DNA of 64,000 bases from Antitrichia curtipendula (GCA_951230915.1 OX579640.1:13412981-13476980); one strand, 5' to 3'; counted from the first letter of the stretch, positions 1 to 13,846 are shown. Notes: generated by a model from the sequence alone, not told the origin. Program-made: numbers and translations.

Positions 1-302
1 CACAAACCATGCAAATACCATAAACATAATCCAATAAGGAACCTGACTGTTTGCAGACGTTAGAGTAGAGGTCATATTTGAAAAAAATTCCGTTCCTCAT
101 GCTGGCTTATGATCAGAGTGGCTTAAACATTCACTCAATACCAAGTAGGAAGAAATACTATTGTTTGAGAGAAAGCCTCAATCAGCAAAAAACATCGAAA
201 GACAAAGTTGTATGCAATTTGGTGTAACTAGTCTAGCACAGGCAGAGAAAATCACATCAGTCTTATGGAAGATGAAGCACTTAGATGCAGAAGGAGTTCA
301 GC

Positions 303-466
303 CCATGCAAATGGGTGCCCATCCAGCTCATAACATGGTTGGAAGGACAGAAAATTAGTCCATGCAAATGGATGCCCATCCAACTCATAACATGGTTGAA
401 GGGACAGAAAATCAACCCATATAAATGGGTGCCCATTAAGCTCATAACATGGTTGGAGGGACAATA
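303..466. repeat. 57-bp tandem repeat, three copies
   Basis: Three head-to-tail copies begin near 304, 361 and 418, each carrying the core CTCATAACATGGTTG. The period is 57 bp, a multiple of three, so open frames run through it on both strands and give repeating peptides. This is a minisatellite and not evidence of a gene. The third copy is the most diverged. Confidence 0.85.
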
Positions 467-1424
467 AGTCAGTTTAATTACATGTAAATCAAGTGGCTTT
501 GATTAAATAGCCTTCAAGGCTCCAAACCATTTAATTCACCATGTATTCATTTAAGCCCAGACATTGATGATATATGCATGCTTTGATTGTATAGGATATT
601 TGATGGCTAATTAACAAACCATTAGAGGTAGTTAATTATTCTTAGTGTAAATTTGTCAGAACAGACAATTTTATGGGAAAATTGACAGTTAATGTTCAAA
701 TAAATACCATAAGAGGTAAGTTTAAAAATATATAACTGGTTGTATAGGATAAATATGTAAGCATAATAACCAAAATAAAAGTATCTACGATGATTTGTAG
801 TGAAGTAGGAAAAATATTTAAGATTTCAAATAAGCTATCTAATGCTTCAGTCTTCAGCATAGCATAATAGAAATAATAATTTTGAATCACCACAGAGACA
901 AGGCTAACTGTGGCTAAGTTGCATGGTAAATCAAGCGATTGTCTAGAGAATTGTCTTGAATAAATAATGCATCTAGAAAACAAAACAAAACAAAAATCAC
1001 TTTTTGGGAACATCTCTTTTTTACAAGAGCTTCAGTCTGATCATGTTTCCCGCTTAGCTTTATTAGAACATTGCTATATACTGTTCACAAAATACAATCC
1101 AGTGTTGATTGGACCCCCACTTTTTTATATAAGACAACTATTCCATTTAGAATATTTTTAAGAAACAATATACTGAAACAAGTTCATCAATCATATGTAC
1201 AACAAAAAAAAATATATATGTACTACATGATAAGAAATAAAATCATGTGAGACTAATTGTCAAGGTATAATAAGCAAACTATTATAGAGTAGTGCTCTAA
1301 AATATGAAGCTTTTTAGAAAACTTCATCCTAAACAAACTTTTTTTCCTTTCTATTCATGGACTATAAAAGAAGTAGGAATTTTTTTTCCAAGAACTGAAG
1401 TTCCAAGAGTCTTCACGCGGATGT

Positions 1425-1500
1425 AGGCCTCAATTGTGCCCGTCCCAAGAACAAACCACATAAATGTGACGTTAGTGAGGATGCATGAGGTGTCTACAGC
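1425..1500. repeat. diverged dispersed repeat, copy 1
   Basis: This segment resembles 3345-3420: both carry a core like TTGTGCCC(G/A)TCCCAA followed by an AC-rich stretch, TTAGTGAG and an AGGTGTCT(A/T)CA motif. On the minus strand both can be read as a short open frame containing a GMGT or GTGT motif, so they could be decayed copies of one exon or transposon piece. I do not recognise the source. Confidence 0.45.
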
Positions 1501-2061
1501 CCAGCATCACTTGTTATTGTTTTACGCAAGAAAACAACAAAGAATATCATGTTCCTTCTAAGGTCCAGTATTAACCATAGCCTGATAAACAAAAAACAAA
1601 AAACACATCAAATACACACAAACCACACAACTTTCAAAGACCTGACTGCTTGACGAAGTCTGTGTCGAAGTCATGTCTGCACCAAATTTCCTTTCCATAA
1701 TGCAGTCTCAGAATGTGCAACTTGAAAGTTTATTCAAACTATAGAGTTAAAAAAAGTTAAGTAGTAATGCGGTAACAAAATGTCAGAGCTAAACAAAGCC
1801 CAGTCTGAGAGAATGACAAACGAGTTTGAGAAAATCTACTGAATTTGGGAGCTCGGCTTATAGTCCACTTGATCTGTGGTGTACATGATCTGTGAGTACA
1901 GCTCATAAGGTATCTCAAGGCCATTTGATTTTAAACAATAATAAATTTTCAAGGCCATTTGATTTTAATCAGCAGTAAATTCTCAAGGTGGCAGTTTTGG
2001 GACATTAATCCAGCAAAGTTCATTACTCCCCCTTAGTAATTAGTCAGTTAGTACCCAAGGC

Positions 2062-2275
2062 CATCAAATCTGAAATTTCAGAGCAAAATCCATGATGTAT
2101 GTGATGTATGGGAATCCTTATGTAAAACTAGAGTTTAATTAACCACCCAGTTGGTCATCATAAAAAGTCATCAAATCTAAAATTTCAAAGCAAAATCCAT
2201 GATGTATGTGATGTATGGGAATCCTTGTGTAAAACTAGAGGCTAATTTACCATCCAGTTGGTCATCATAAAAAAT
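2062..2275. repeat. 97-bp tandem duplication
   Basis: Two adjacent copies share CAAAATCCATGATGTATGTG (starting at 2094 and 2191) and the following GGGAATCCTT and AGTTGGTCATCATAAAAA blocks. A shorter duplication of CAAGGCCATTTGATTTTAA lies just upstream at about 1917-1985. No coding potential is apparent. Confidence 0.8.
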
Positions 2276-3344
2276 CATTCTAATGTGGAACCTTAAGTTA
2301 GCATTCCATATGTGTACAATAAAAGGTTTACATAAGTTGTTTTTCTAGTTAGTTGGCCAGAGAAAAGGCATCTGAACAGTTAACTTTAACATTGGATGTG
2401 GAAATATTCCATCCTGATAAATGAGGGACCTAATTATGTAGGATCATAAATAATTACTATCATTCTTACTTTGCATAAAAGGATAACGGATTTTTAGAGG
2501 AGACAAATCACGTAGGCAATCTTTGTTGTCCTCCAAGGTAGGTGAGGTGTTTTAATCAAATTATTCTAACCAATACCTATGCAAGGTGTGGTATTGGAAA
2601 AAAAAATATCAAGGAAGGAAAATATATTAGAGAGAATTATATCTCATAGTATAAATCCATATATGCATTAAAATTTATCGGCTTTTAAAAAAAACCTAAA
2701 AATGAATGAAAAATAATTATGTGTATATTTACGTATTTATATATATCTATAGAAGTAAATGTCTTTTTTTAAGTATATAGACATTTTTGAAATCAAGGCT
2801 ATTTTTGAGCAACTATCAAGGATAGGTGCTTGAATTATGAATCTAAAAAAAAGAGTGTTTTTTTTTTAACATCCTAATTTCTTGGGCACTTATTCAATCT
2901 TTTCTTTACTGAAAGAGCAATTTTGCACTAGCTAGCTCTGTTTGCAACCTTGGTTCTCCTATTCAATTGTTTGCAATGATTTTTTTCTAACAAGAGTAAA
3001 GCTTTTGCCAATAACCTCAGATCCTTCACTAAGTTGTAAGACAAATCTAAATTTGTCACATCAAATCAATTGTTTCACCAACTGAAGATAAAAAAATATT
3101 TTGTGTAGAAGCCACTTTCCTCTTAGCACAATTTAAATATGGAGGAAAATACTTATTCATAACCATAATGGAAAAAATCAGCATATTTTACAATGAAATA
3201 TCTGTATGTAATATGTTCAAAGATTAGTCTACTTTACAACTATATGTCATAGTAAAGTATCTAATGTCAAAAGTAGAGAGTAATAGTTTGAGTAAGATAA
3301 TAAAAAATAGTCTTGAATCAAATAATCCTCCAAGAAGTTTGGGG

Positions 3345-3420
3345 CCTTACTTGTGCCCATCCCAAAAACACAACACAAATGTATGGTTAGTGAGCTTACA
3401 CCAGGTGTCTTCAACCCACA
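3345..3420. repeat. diverged dispersed repeat, copy 2
   Basis: This is the partner of the segment at 1425-1500, sharing TTGTGCCCATCCCAA, a TTAGTGAG block and AGGTGTCTTCA. It lies inside a short minus-strand open frame that I do not recognise. Confidence 0.45.
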
Positions 3421-3755
3421 AACGCATGTCATAGCTTTTACAAGAAAAAAACTTGAAACAAAACCATAACTACTAATTACTCAAACATTCCAAAACTCCT
3501 CATAAAAAAAGCCTTCAAGGAACCTGTGTAGTGTTAGAAGACGCCATGATCGTAGAAAATACCAAATGCCTTCAGTGTGTTAAAGAGAAGCAAGCACACC
3601 CCAGTTCCAAAAGCTTGAAAAATGCACCACAGAAAAACCTCCTCAGTTCTAGACAGTACAGCATGAGAAAAATGACTTGGGCAAATTGGATGAAGCTTGG
3701 CAATCTTAAGTCTTAACAGTCTGCAACTGCCATATATAATATACCCGGCACGGTC

Positions 3756-3800
3756 AGCTAATAGACCCGTCATCCAGCTAATAGACCCGTCATCCAGCTA
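3756..3800. repeat. 22-bp tandem duplication
   Basis: The unit AGCTAATAGACCCGTCATCC occurs twice in a row and a third partial copy (AGCTAACAAT) follows. Degenerate CAGCTAAT words continue to about 3900. Confidence 0.8.
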
Positions 3801-6800
3801 ACAATTTAATACGCAAACCAGCTAATGCGTAAGGCATCAGGCCGTTATTTAAATCAGACCTCACTTCAACAAGCCAGTCGTTTAATCAAGCTAGCTAATG
3901 AACCAGGCATCAAGCCAGACCTCACTCCAGTTTAATTAGAGGTGTTAGTATCGGTTTAAATTTTTTTTAAACCAACCACTAATTTCATATGTAGAGTATC
4001 CATGGTGAATCATGGTATCCATGGTTAAGGTCATGTGTATTAATTTTTCTTGAACTACTTGACTTTGTTTACTATAGCTAGCTTGATTACAAATCAGCAT
4101 CCAACTTCATAACTCTGATAAATGGAAAAAGAGCATCTCATGTCAACATTTATACATGTGCTTTAATTTGGAACAGATATACCATGAGTTGTCAATTTAA
4201 ATTAAGCAAAGATATAGTACTTTGCTAACTTCTATCAATGTAAAAACTCACATCACTGGAATGTAGAGAGTTTGTGAACGCCAAAAGTTATTAGGCAACT
4301 ACTAATTGCAAGGCATATAGTGAATAGAAAATCATATTAATTTAACAAAAGGAGTTTTCATGGTCACTTATTTCAATAACTGACGTACCATCTCATATAG
4401 AAAGATCTGATTTCATTGTGAAATCCATCAAACATATTTGTCATATAACTTATAAAAGAGCTTATTTAGATAGTGCTTTCTATGCATCTATAAGCAAATC
4501 ATGGTAGATTTAGTCCTTCTTATAAACAAGATATAAGAATTTCAATCTTTATATTTACTACCTAGCTATAAAATTTCCTAGAATCTAGAGATCAAAGTCC
4601 ATACCTACTTCTTGTGTCAAAGACTTGACGAAGAATTCTAGAAAATATATATATATATTGTAAAAGACATAGATATAATGTGAAAGATAAAACTTTGATT
4701 TTTATTGTATTGTTAAGAATTTTTTATTTTTCAATTTATTTTTATTTTTTAAATTAAATATTTTAATTTAGTGTGCCAATTTAACCCTTTTGATATATGT
4801 AAAGTAGCATTTGTGTAAAACAAAAGCTCTAGGTCTAAATGTCTCTCATCCTCAATGAACATGTTGTTCATTATTATTTTAGTTCTCAAATACATATTAA
4901 ATTGTTTTATATTATTTGTGGAGGAAAAAATATATTCAAATCTATTGGGAATTCATGTAAGAATAATTCATAGTAAAATCTACAAATTATTTAGAATAGC
5001 AAACAAAAAATTTTGTCCTTAATTCATAACCAAATTCATGATAGATCTTCAATTTCAATTCAACATAATATTGTCTTTATTTCTTTGTACATTTTTTTCA
5101 AAAGAAACACATATAAAAATTTAGCAATATCAATGGAGGTATAACCTAAAGCCTACAAAAGCATGCATTAATGTACAGAAGTGATTTTATTTCCAAGAAG
5201 ACATAGACATTTTTTGAAATAAAAATAAAATTTGCCTTAATAAGAAAGTCCACAAGGTATTTAGCTTTAAAAATCATGGGTTACTAAACGATAATTGTTT
5301 TTTGCTTTAAATGTATTTAAAACATTCATGTATTTGATTTTTTATAAATTCAATTGTACATGTTGACCTTTTTTTTGAATAAGTTATATAAGAAAATAAC
5401 TCAAATTTAGAAATACACAACTAATATCATGTTTATTAAATGAAACATCAACCATAAATGAGGCAAGTACATAAAATTTAAGATAGATACTACGTATGTG
5501 AATGATACAATGAGAAAACATCATTACAAGAATAACTTCATAATAATAACAATATACTCAATTCAATGCAAAGTATCTATCTCTTGCTCATACCTCTGTC
5601 CTTTCTTTGTTTCTCCCTACATCTTGGTTTAGAGATTTAAGCTTAAGCTTTAACTTAACCTTCATAGTGCTTCTAGCTCTTGACAGAGTTAAAGCTCTTG
5701 TTTGCTTTCTTGAAGGCTCTTCTTTTTCAATAACTGTGTCCTCCGTAGCTTTCATCTTCATTCGATCTTGCAATTTCTTCATTCTAAAAGGATGTAGAAG
5801 TTTTCACTTTCCCATCTTCTTTGTCTTCCAATCTTCTTTTCACAATTATTCATCCTCTCACAACTTCTTTCCATAATAAAAGTCGTTAACTTAAAAGAGG
5901 TGAATCAAATGAGATGTCCTTTCACTCTCATAGTACTCCTAATCGTCATCATCATCTATACAATTTCACATTGAAAAGTGAAATAAACAATGAGAATGAA
6001 ATGGAACTAATTCACATGAGAAGTATGCCAAAAACAAGAAAGTAAACCAAAAGGAGACACCTATAACAACACATTTACAATAAACCAATCTTATGACATA
6101 ATTTAAAAAACAAAACACATGAAGAATAAAAATTTACTTTTAAAAAAGTTGAGAATTATTTCTACTCTTTCTTTTTCTACTGCATCACTTTTAGTGTTGT
6201 TAAAATACACTTGCAACGCATGAATGATGTAAGTCATATGTGCATGGGAAGAATTTTGAAAAATTGGAACTACAAATTTGTAGTCTTTTATACGGAAGAT
6301 TTATCATCAATAAATCTGCTCTCCATGGCCTTCACTAAAGGAGAAGATTTCACATCCCCACTCATGGCCATGGGAGGAAAAATAGACGCCTTTTTCCTCT
6401 CAAATTTGGATTGAATAGCATCTTTAATCCTTCTCTTAGCGTTTGCTTCTACATTTTTTTTCATTCTCTTTCTTACTTCTAGTCCTTTTTGCTACTTTGA
6501 CAGTCTTATCTCTTTTCCAAACACTTTTCTTCTTTAGAGCAATAATAATTTGAATGAATCTAATCATCACACAAATGTCACATGTACTAAAAAGCAACCA
6601 AAAAATATTTCAAATGTTTTCAAAAACACAATACATTCTAAACCCTAGACTTGAAGGTTATTCTAAAAAACTTGTAGAAATTAGAAAACAACATTATTTC
6701 AAGCTCAAAGAACTACTAAACTATAAATTACATACTACCTAAACCTATAATTTATGCCAATTGAATACAACATCAATATGTAGGATATAAGTCCTAAATC

Positions 6801-9089
6801 CTAAATCCTGAATCTTTCAATTTCAACTAAATACCTTAAATTGTCCTTTGCTAAAGGATAAAACACTCAAAATACTAACTTTTGTATTGATCAAAATTGC
6901 AAGTAAAATAGAACACCACCCACATTACCACAAGAATTTGTATTTATTTCAATGATAGATACAAAATTATAATCTAATAAAGCAGATCTTACAATCCCAA
7001 CATTTACATAACACATACACAAACAAAAGCATACATGCAGAGCGTGCATTGAAAAAGGCCTGACTGTGCATGCAATGAAGACAATTCTTCAAACATGCGA
7101 CAAAGACACACTTTTTGTCGGAACATGCAGTGAAAGAGATGAAAATTGGGGTTGGTGCGGGGAGCAGTTATGGACTGGTTGGACAGGAGGGTAGGGTTTG
7201 GAGGGTGGACAGTGGACACCGACGTTTCCCAAATTTTAGATGGAGACTTAGTGCCAAGGATTACCTTCCTCCCCTTGGCAAAGAGAATTTACTTTGTTTT
7301 GTTGATGTTTTTGTGATCTTGTCTTTTTTTGCATGAATCGGTGGACTGCATTCATATCTCTTGCACGGCGATCAATGTTTCATTCTTTAATTTAATTTCA
7401 AAAGTCTGAGTTCAAAAGTTCAAACAATCAAGATTTAGGTAAATTACATTCAAGTGCTTGAGTTTTGAGATTTGATTCATTGTTCGGTTTTTATTTTGAT
7501 TCATTGTGATTCCATTAGGTTCTCTGGTAGAAGTGGAGGTGGAGTAGGATCATGTTTTGTCAATCATTTTTGCCATACTTGCTGTTGAAAATCAAGTGTA
7601 CAAACTGAAAATGGAAAGATTGGACATTCATAAGACGGACGCTTCTTTGGAGAAGAATTTACAGATACTGAAGCTTAAGGTGAGTTTTGTGAGCATGTAT
7701 TGCTTGTGTTGTTTTGGTCGTGCTCATAATATTTTGTGAGTTTTGTGAGTAGGATTAGAAGTGGGTTGAAGTATTGACGTAGTTAATACTTCTGCTTTTG
7801 CTCATTGCTTTCAGTTGTGCTAGTTTGCGTTAGGTTGTTTTTTATTTATTTTTGGGAGTGAAGTTTACAAGAATAGATAGTTGTGTGTAGGAAAGGCTAA
7901 ACAAACGTTGTTGAAGATTTTTGAAGGCTAAACAAACGTTTTCGGAGGCATGTCGGCGAGTTGTAGCTTTTAGAGAATTGTTTTAGGGTTTAGAAGTTAG
8001 TTTACTATGGAAGTTGGCTTCTAAAAAGATTCTTGTAACCCTTTCAGATTTTTTGAAATTTCTTTTTTAATCAAATGAAAAATTGATACGTATACTTATT
8101 TTAAAATTCATGTTGAGTTTTCCAAGTTTTGACACACTTTGTCACTATCCACTCAAAAGACAACCTTCAGCCTTCAGTGAAACAATCCAACTATCTTATA
8201 CATGTTTCAATGATGTATACAAAAATTGTTACAAAAACTGTTTTTTATTTCCATTAATATGAAATAAGTTCTTTTGATTTGGCTAATTTGATAGCAACCC
8301 CTTAAATTCATTTTCAAAAATGACATTGAAATGGCCTCTATATTAGATTGTTGTAGAAAAGGCATTCAAGTAATCTCACCCAACTTTTAAAACCTTGTTC
8401 TTTACTTCTAAGTGCCCCTTATTTTGGGGTTTAAAATCAAGCTTTTTAGGTAACTGTAAAAGAGAGTTCCATATTTCCTTCAAAGATGGATAGTCGCAAA
8501 TTTCACCTTTGATCTAAAAAATAGGTTTATAAAGTTCTTGCTAAAATTTAGGATATTTTTGCCATGCAAATTTCAAGATTATAAAAAAATTTGATGGTTG
8601 AACCGTTGAAGTCTATTTTTAAAAGAATTGTCTACATTCTAAAAATTCCAAAAAATTGAGGCTTTATTATCTTGCACTAAAATTTGGGGCATATTTCAAT
8701 CCCTTTTACAATCAACTTTCCCAAATTTGGAGACCCATTTCCATTTGCAAAAGAGATATGAAAAATTGAACATGAAAATATTTGATGGAGGTGGGGGAAG
8801 TTTAGCACTTCCCAAATGCCTAATCCGGGAAGGATAATGGACCCATAAAGGTTTCCAAGGTGGAAAGTGCACAAAATAATGTCATGGTCTCCAAATATTA
8901 AAAAAACATTCATTCACAAGACTGTGACAAAATAGATGACAAGATTGAACTCTGTATCTTTGCTAGATCTTTCCCCTTTCCAATGGATGCATGCAGTGTG
9001 TCCCAAAAAATGAAACATGTAGAAGCTTCAGCATTTGCAAGTGCATTATAAATATTGACTACTTGTTTATAAAAAATCAGTCACAATGT

Positions 9090-10027
9090 TTAACCCCTTA
9101 AGTTCTTTGACTATATTTTCACCAAAAATGCTCCAAAAATGCCATTTCTAGAATTCTAGTACAAGTACAATTTTTTTTTTGAAAAAACTTTTTTTGACAC
9201 ATGTAAGCATAGGATCTTGTAATATGCTGACTTGAAAACATGTGGTAAAATTTTTAGAAATTTCCACCACGTGGATTGCAAGATATAAGCATTCAAATTC
9301 ACTAAAATCATTTTTTTGGCCCTGCGTACAAATGGGCATCTGCACTTCACAAGGTCAATTTTCTATGACAAAATGTCTCAAATGGTGGTTCTTCTTTGGA
9401 TTCTTTTTTTAACAGAATTTGGCTACATGCTTAAAAATTTTCACATCATTTGAAATTGTACAACATATAGGAAAAAATAGTAAGTAAAAAAAAGTAGAGA
9501 ATGATTCAAAATACAAAATTGTTAAGAACTTAATTGAAAAATTGAAAAATACCAATTCCAGTGGCTGTAATGTTGTGATAAATAATCTACATCATATGGT
9601 TTTATTTTTTTCAAAAAATATTGAAAATTGAGTAAAATAAAAGACTTCAAAGTTTATTTTAGAGTAGAGAATCCATAATTGCCCGCAAACTAAAACTTAT
9701 CACAACTTTGACTCATTGGTCAAAATAAAATGATTCAAAGCTTTCCACGTATGCATTAATCTAGAAAACCAATTCCAAATTTTTGTTTATGAAAAAAGTG
9801 ATTTAAAAAAATCTGCCTGGACTACCCGCTCACAGAAAAAAGTAACATGTTAGGCTATAACTTTTGACTAATATTTCCAAATGTCATGAAATTTAGTGCA
9901 TATGAAAGACATTCCTCATCTCCACCTTCTATTAAAATTCAGCCAAAAACATGAAATTTTTAGTCATAGGTACCTGCCCATAATTTTTATATTGCCCAAA
10001 AATGCAGGGTGGTCCTTTAGGGATTAA
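9090..10027. mobile_element. TTAA/CCCCTAAAG element, copy 1 (piggyBac-like MITE)
   Basis: The left end is TTAACCCCTTAAG and the right end is CCTTTAGGGATTAA, giving inverted termini inside a TTAA on each side. About 940 bp with no transposase frame. The internal sequence closely matches the copies at 20543-21470 (opposite orientation) and 43214-44128, for example the blocks around GTAGGATCTTGTAATATGC and AGAATCCATAATTGCCCGC. The right TTAA is shared with the next element. Confidence 0.75.
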
Positions 10028-11005
10028 CCCCTCAACGCCCAAGGGGCTCAAAAGTAGCCTCTCATAGTTTGGAAGTCCAATTCAAACTGATGTAACTTTT
10101 GCATCCAATGTCCAAATTCAAAAAAACTTGTTGTGAAAGTTGCGCATACTAGTCTAGTTTATGTGATAAAATTTTCAGACCAATTCAAGATGAATTGAGT
10201 TTATGACAGCCGTTCAAAATTCACAAGTTCAATTTGATTTCAGCACAATGCATTGTCATGGCTGCAACTTTGGGGGCTTGTATCTCCTTCATCCAATGTT
10301 TTTTTTCAATAAAATTTGTTGTATTTTGTTCTTCTAGACATATAATTAATGTAGTAAGATTTTCATGGCAAGCCAAGTTGTTTTGAATGTTTGGGAGCAA
10401 TTCGAAGTTCAAAACCCTAACATTTTTTGGTTAGTGTGAACTTCGGCGGCTTGTTACTTTTTCATACTGTGTCCGTTTTTAATTTTGTTTTTATGGAAAG
10501 TTGCACATACTTGTCTAGTTTTTGTGGCTAAAATTTTGTATCAATCAAAGGAGTATCAAGTGACTGAGAAGCATTTTAGTAGAAGTAGGTTCAGCCTTAG
10601 ATGTGTTTTTTGCACCATTTTTTGCTATTTTTTTTTTACATTTCAAAGTCATTTTACAAACACAATGATTTAATTTAATGAATTTTTTTTCACCAATGTG
10701 TTTATGTGTTGATTTCAAACCACTTTCTAGTGTAAAGTTTTTTCATTTGAGTAGGTTTAGAAATCAAATTTCACCTCCGAATGTGTTTTAAGGAAAATTT
10801 CAGCATCTTTTTTCAACACTAAAACATTATAATCTTGCAATCTATGAGGTCAAATGACTCCAAATTTGATCTATTTCATCTACAATATGCACACTACAAG
10901 ATTGTACGGTTGAGATTTTGACACCTTCATGACATGTAGACTTATAAGGCTTGAAAATCAATGATGTTTTTAAGCCCAAAATGGCCGTGGGCCTTGAGGG
11001 GTTAA
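10024..11005. mobile_element. TTAA-flanked element, copy 2, abutting copy 1
   Basis: The termini are TTAACCCCTCAACGCCC on the left and GGGCCTTGAGGGGTTAA on the right, inverted and both ending in TTAA. The element shares its left TTAA with the end of the preceding copy. Its interior differs from copy 1, so it represents another subfamily with the same terminal chemistry. No transposase is visible. Confidence 0.65.
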
Positions 11006-12193
11006 GGTTATGAAGGCATGACCATGCTATAGGCAATACCACAAAACAACAACCACATGGAAAGAAACGTGGATTGAGCTAACATTTTGAAAAATAATGG
11101 ACAAATATATTATAATATTCAATATCATATTTGCTACTCCAGTTGATATTGTATCCGATCTTTGTGAGTACTTGATCCTTTCTAAACTTATTATATATAA
11201 TCCCACCCTTACACTTCTTCCCTCTCTTGGTCATGTTGATTTCCATCATATGTGTGAGCAGCTACAAGTTTTGAGAGATTTTTTTTGTATATTCAATGAA
11301 AATATTGTTAAGACACAATGCCTAATGCTTCAATTCAAGTTGTCTATTTTCATGAAACAAGTTCCAAAACACGTGAAACCATTGTAGCAAGTGGAATAAT
11401 AGAACCTTTAATTTTTCTCTTCTGATAAACAACGCAATGATGTCTCCTATTCTCATGCTTGCATGAATAATACATCAATCCCCCTTGTTGCAACAACAAC
11501 ATCTTGTTCATAAAAAATGATCAAATAACTTAGGAATCAAATGTCTAATTCCAATAGCGTAATAGAACTATAAATGTATACTGACCTTCAGCTCTGTGTC
11601 CCAAGTCAACTTTGAATAATAGCCACAAATTCAACAATGACAAATCCAACACTTGTAATGAATATTATTTTATATCCCCACTTATATGAATGAACCCTTA
11701 CAATATAATTAGTGCACATTTGATCAACTACATCAACAACTTGCATATGCTGCTAGTATTTTCTTTTCATTGTGGTTGAATAAAGTATTCCAATTCATAA
11801 AGAATAAAATAAAATAAAATAGAGAATGGTTCCTATTATGTGATTTATGTAATTTGAGTTAGATCTTGTAAACAATTTGAAAGACAATTCTAACTGCAAC
11901 TTTAATTAGTATAAATATTTTGGACATTGTAAGAATAAATTACAAGATTTTAACATACTAATTTATAATAAAATGCATGTTCAATTACAACTTTTGCAAA
12001 ATCTATATTCATTTTGGAAAATGGGAGTAGACTTTGCTAGAATATTATAGCTTCTATTATCAAACCTAGGCTCTCATGTTCAAACTGATACATTTTAGGC
12101 AACTACATATAGGAGTCACATTATAGATAAGGATTTTAAACTAACTTTAGCTAAATTATGTCAAGCCAAATTTATTTCAAAAGTCATATATAT
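11006..12193. other. intergenic, no gene seen
   Basis: AT-rich sequence between repeats. A 96-codon open frame at 11097-11387 has low-complexity composition and matches nothing I recognise. I see no RNA gene or regulatory structure. Confidence 0.5.
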
Positions 12194-12389
12194 CACTACA
12201 AGAGAAAGGGGTGTTTTAAGTGTGTTTTTAAATATAGTCCTAGAGATAAGATATAAAGTAATGACCTTTATAGAGATTTTCAATAAAAATTTACTAAAAA
12301 TACATGTATTTCTATTAGATTTTTACTGAAAATCTCCATAAAGGTCATTACTTTAAAACAGACTTAAAACACCCCTTTCTCTTGTAGTG
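12194..12389. mobile_element. CACTA-type hairpin MITE
   Basis: The element begins CACTACAAGAGAAAGGGG and ends with its exact reverse complement. The inner parts also pair (AAAGTAATGACCTTTAT near the left against its complement near the right), so nearly the whole 196 bp folds into one hairpin with arms of about 95 nt. The CACTA terminus resembles that of the large element at 28586. The flanking triplets are TAT and ATA, so a clean 3-bp duplication is not seen. It lies 13 bp from the next TTAA element. Confidence 0.8.
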
Positions 12390-12402
12390 ATAACATTATA
12401 AC

Positions 12403-13335
12403 TTAACCCCTAAAGTCCCGTTGTCCTCTCGGGGAACAAAATGGATTTTGGGCAGGCTCCTACGGTCTCAATATTTTTTGTGGTTTTCTGAAAAAAAAAA
12501 TTTGGGAAGATAGAGAATCACATTAGCTTTCCGAAAATGTAATTTTTATTTCAAACGGTACCCGGGAGCAAAAGTTATGGCACAAAACCCCCAAATTTTA
12601 GTTCAGCGGGCAGAAAAAAATCTTCAAAAAAACTTTAAATTAAAAATTAAATTTTTTTTTTTCATATAGATTTTATTTTTATTTACATGGAAAGCTTTGA
12701 TTCATTCCATTTGGATTTGTTATGCAAAAGTTATGGTCAATCTTATTTTTTGGGCAATTAGAGCATCTTTTTGAAAAAAACCCTTGTAGGATTCATTTCT
12801 GAACTCAATTTTAACAATTTAAAAAAAAAAAGTTTTACAAACTCAAAATTTCTTGCTAGAACAATCTCATTGTTGAGATTAGTATATTTCAATTCTATCT
12901 TAGAGCTATTAATGATTATATTTTTCCTTCAATCTTGAACCTACTTCTACTTAACAATTTTTTAATGAGTGAAAACTAAGTGTGTTTTTTTTAAGTTTTT
13001 TTTTCTAGATTGTCAACTCAATTCTTCATCATAAAAAATTAGAAATTCAAAATCATTAGAGCAAAAACTTTAAGTTTAAAAGGTTCAAAGCCCCCAAATG
13101 TAATTGACCAAGGTGCAAAAAAACTAGATTCCTTCACTTTAAATGCAAATATCTTGCAATCTACACTGTCAAAATTCTGAAATTTTTTCCACACATTCTT
13201 ACACTAGTCTAGTACAAGATCCTATAGTTAAATATGCAAAAAAGCCATTAAATTTGTTTTTTTGCTCTTTGCTCTAGAAATGGCAGTTTTGCGTGTTTTT
13301 TGATGGAAAAATGGCCTTGGGACTTTAGGGGTTAA
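12403..13335. mobile_element. TTAA/CCCCTAAAG element, copy 3
   Basis: The left end TTAACCCCTAAAGTCCC and right end GGGACTTTAGGGGTTAA form a 17-bp perfect inverted terminus including TTAA. About 930 bp, non-coding. The inside matches copies at 15132, 45537 and 47049 (for example the AAAGTTATGG and ATATCTTGCAATC blocks). Defines the B subfamily, with a CCTCGGGGAA-like motif just inside the left end. Confidence 0.85.
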
Positions 13336-13846
13336 TAAGAATGAAGTTTTATTTTAGAATATTGTACTTGCACTTGGAGTAGTAGATCTTGTCTTTTCAT
13401 CCACAAGTGGATGCTATCTTTTAAATTTATCTAAATAGCAAACGTTGTACCATTACTTTAAAGAGAGCCTCTATAGCTCTACCTACAAAACTTGAAGGTG
13501 TGTTGAAATTGAAATTGACATTCTAGTCTCAAAAAAGAAAGGGTTTTGATATTTTTAAACATTAGGGTTTAAGCTTCATTCAATAAGTTCAATTGAATGT
13601 ATTCTACAAGTCTAGAATATGCACAACAAGCACATGTTGTGATCCTAATAAGTAATCTTGTCTAAAATTCTAATTATCTCATCAAGTTACTATAGAATGC
13701 TTGATATTTAATCAATAAATAATAATCATCTAGATCTTGTTGGTACATGTCCATCTTCTATTGGTTGTGACTTGTAATTAATCTTATATAGCACTCAAAA
13801 AATGACATTCAAACATCAAAAGTGCCAAAATAGAGTGTCTTAAACA

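Larger units (their letters stand above)
1..9089. other. gene-poor AT-rich region
   Basis: I see no convincing gene here. The stretch is AT-rich with short open frames only. It holds small tandem duplications, listed separately, and one diverged repeat pair (about 1425-1500 and 3345-3420). On the minus strand around 5588-5782 and 6300-6550 there are lysine/arginine-rich frames broken by stops that could be remnants of a basic nuclear or transposon protein, but I recognise no family. A TA microsatellite lies near 4647-4660. Confidence 0.5.

Noticed and set aside
5588..6550. Lysine-rich minus-strand frames
   Set aside because: Interrupted by stops, low complexity and no recognisable motif.
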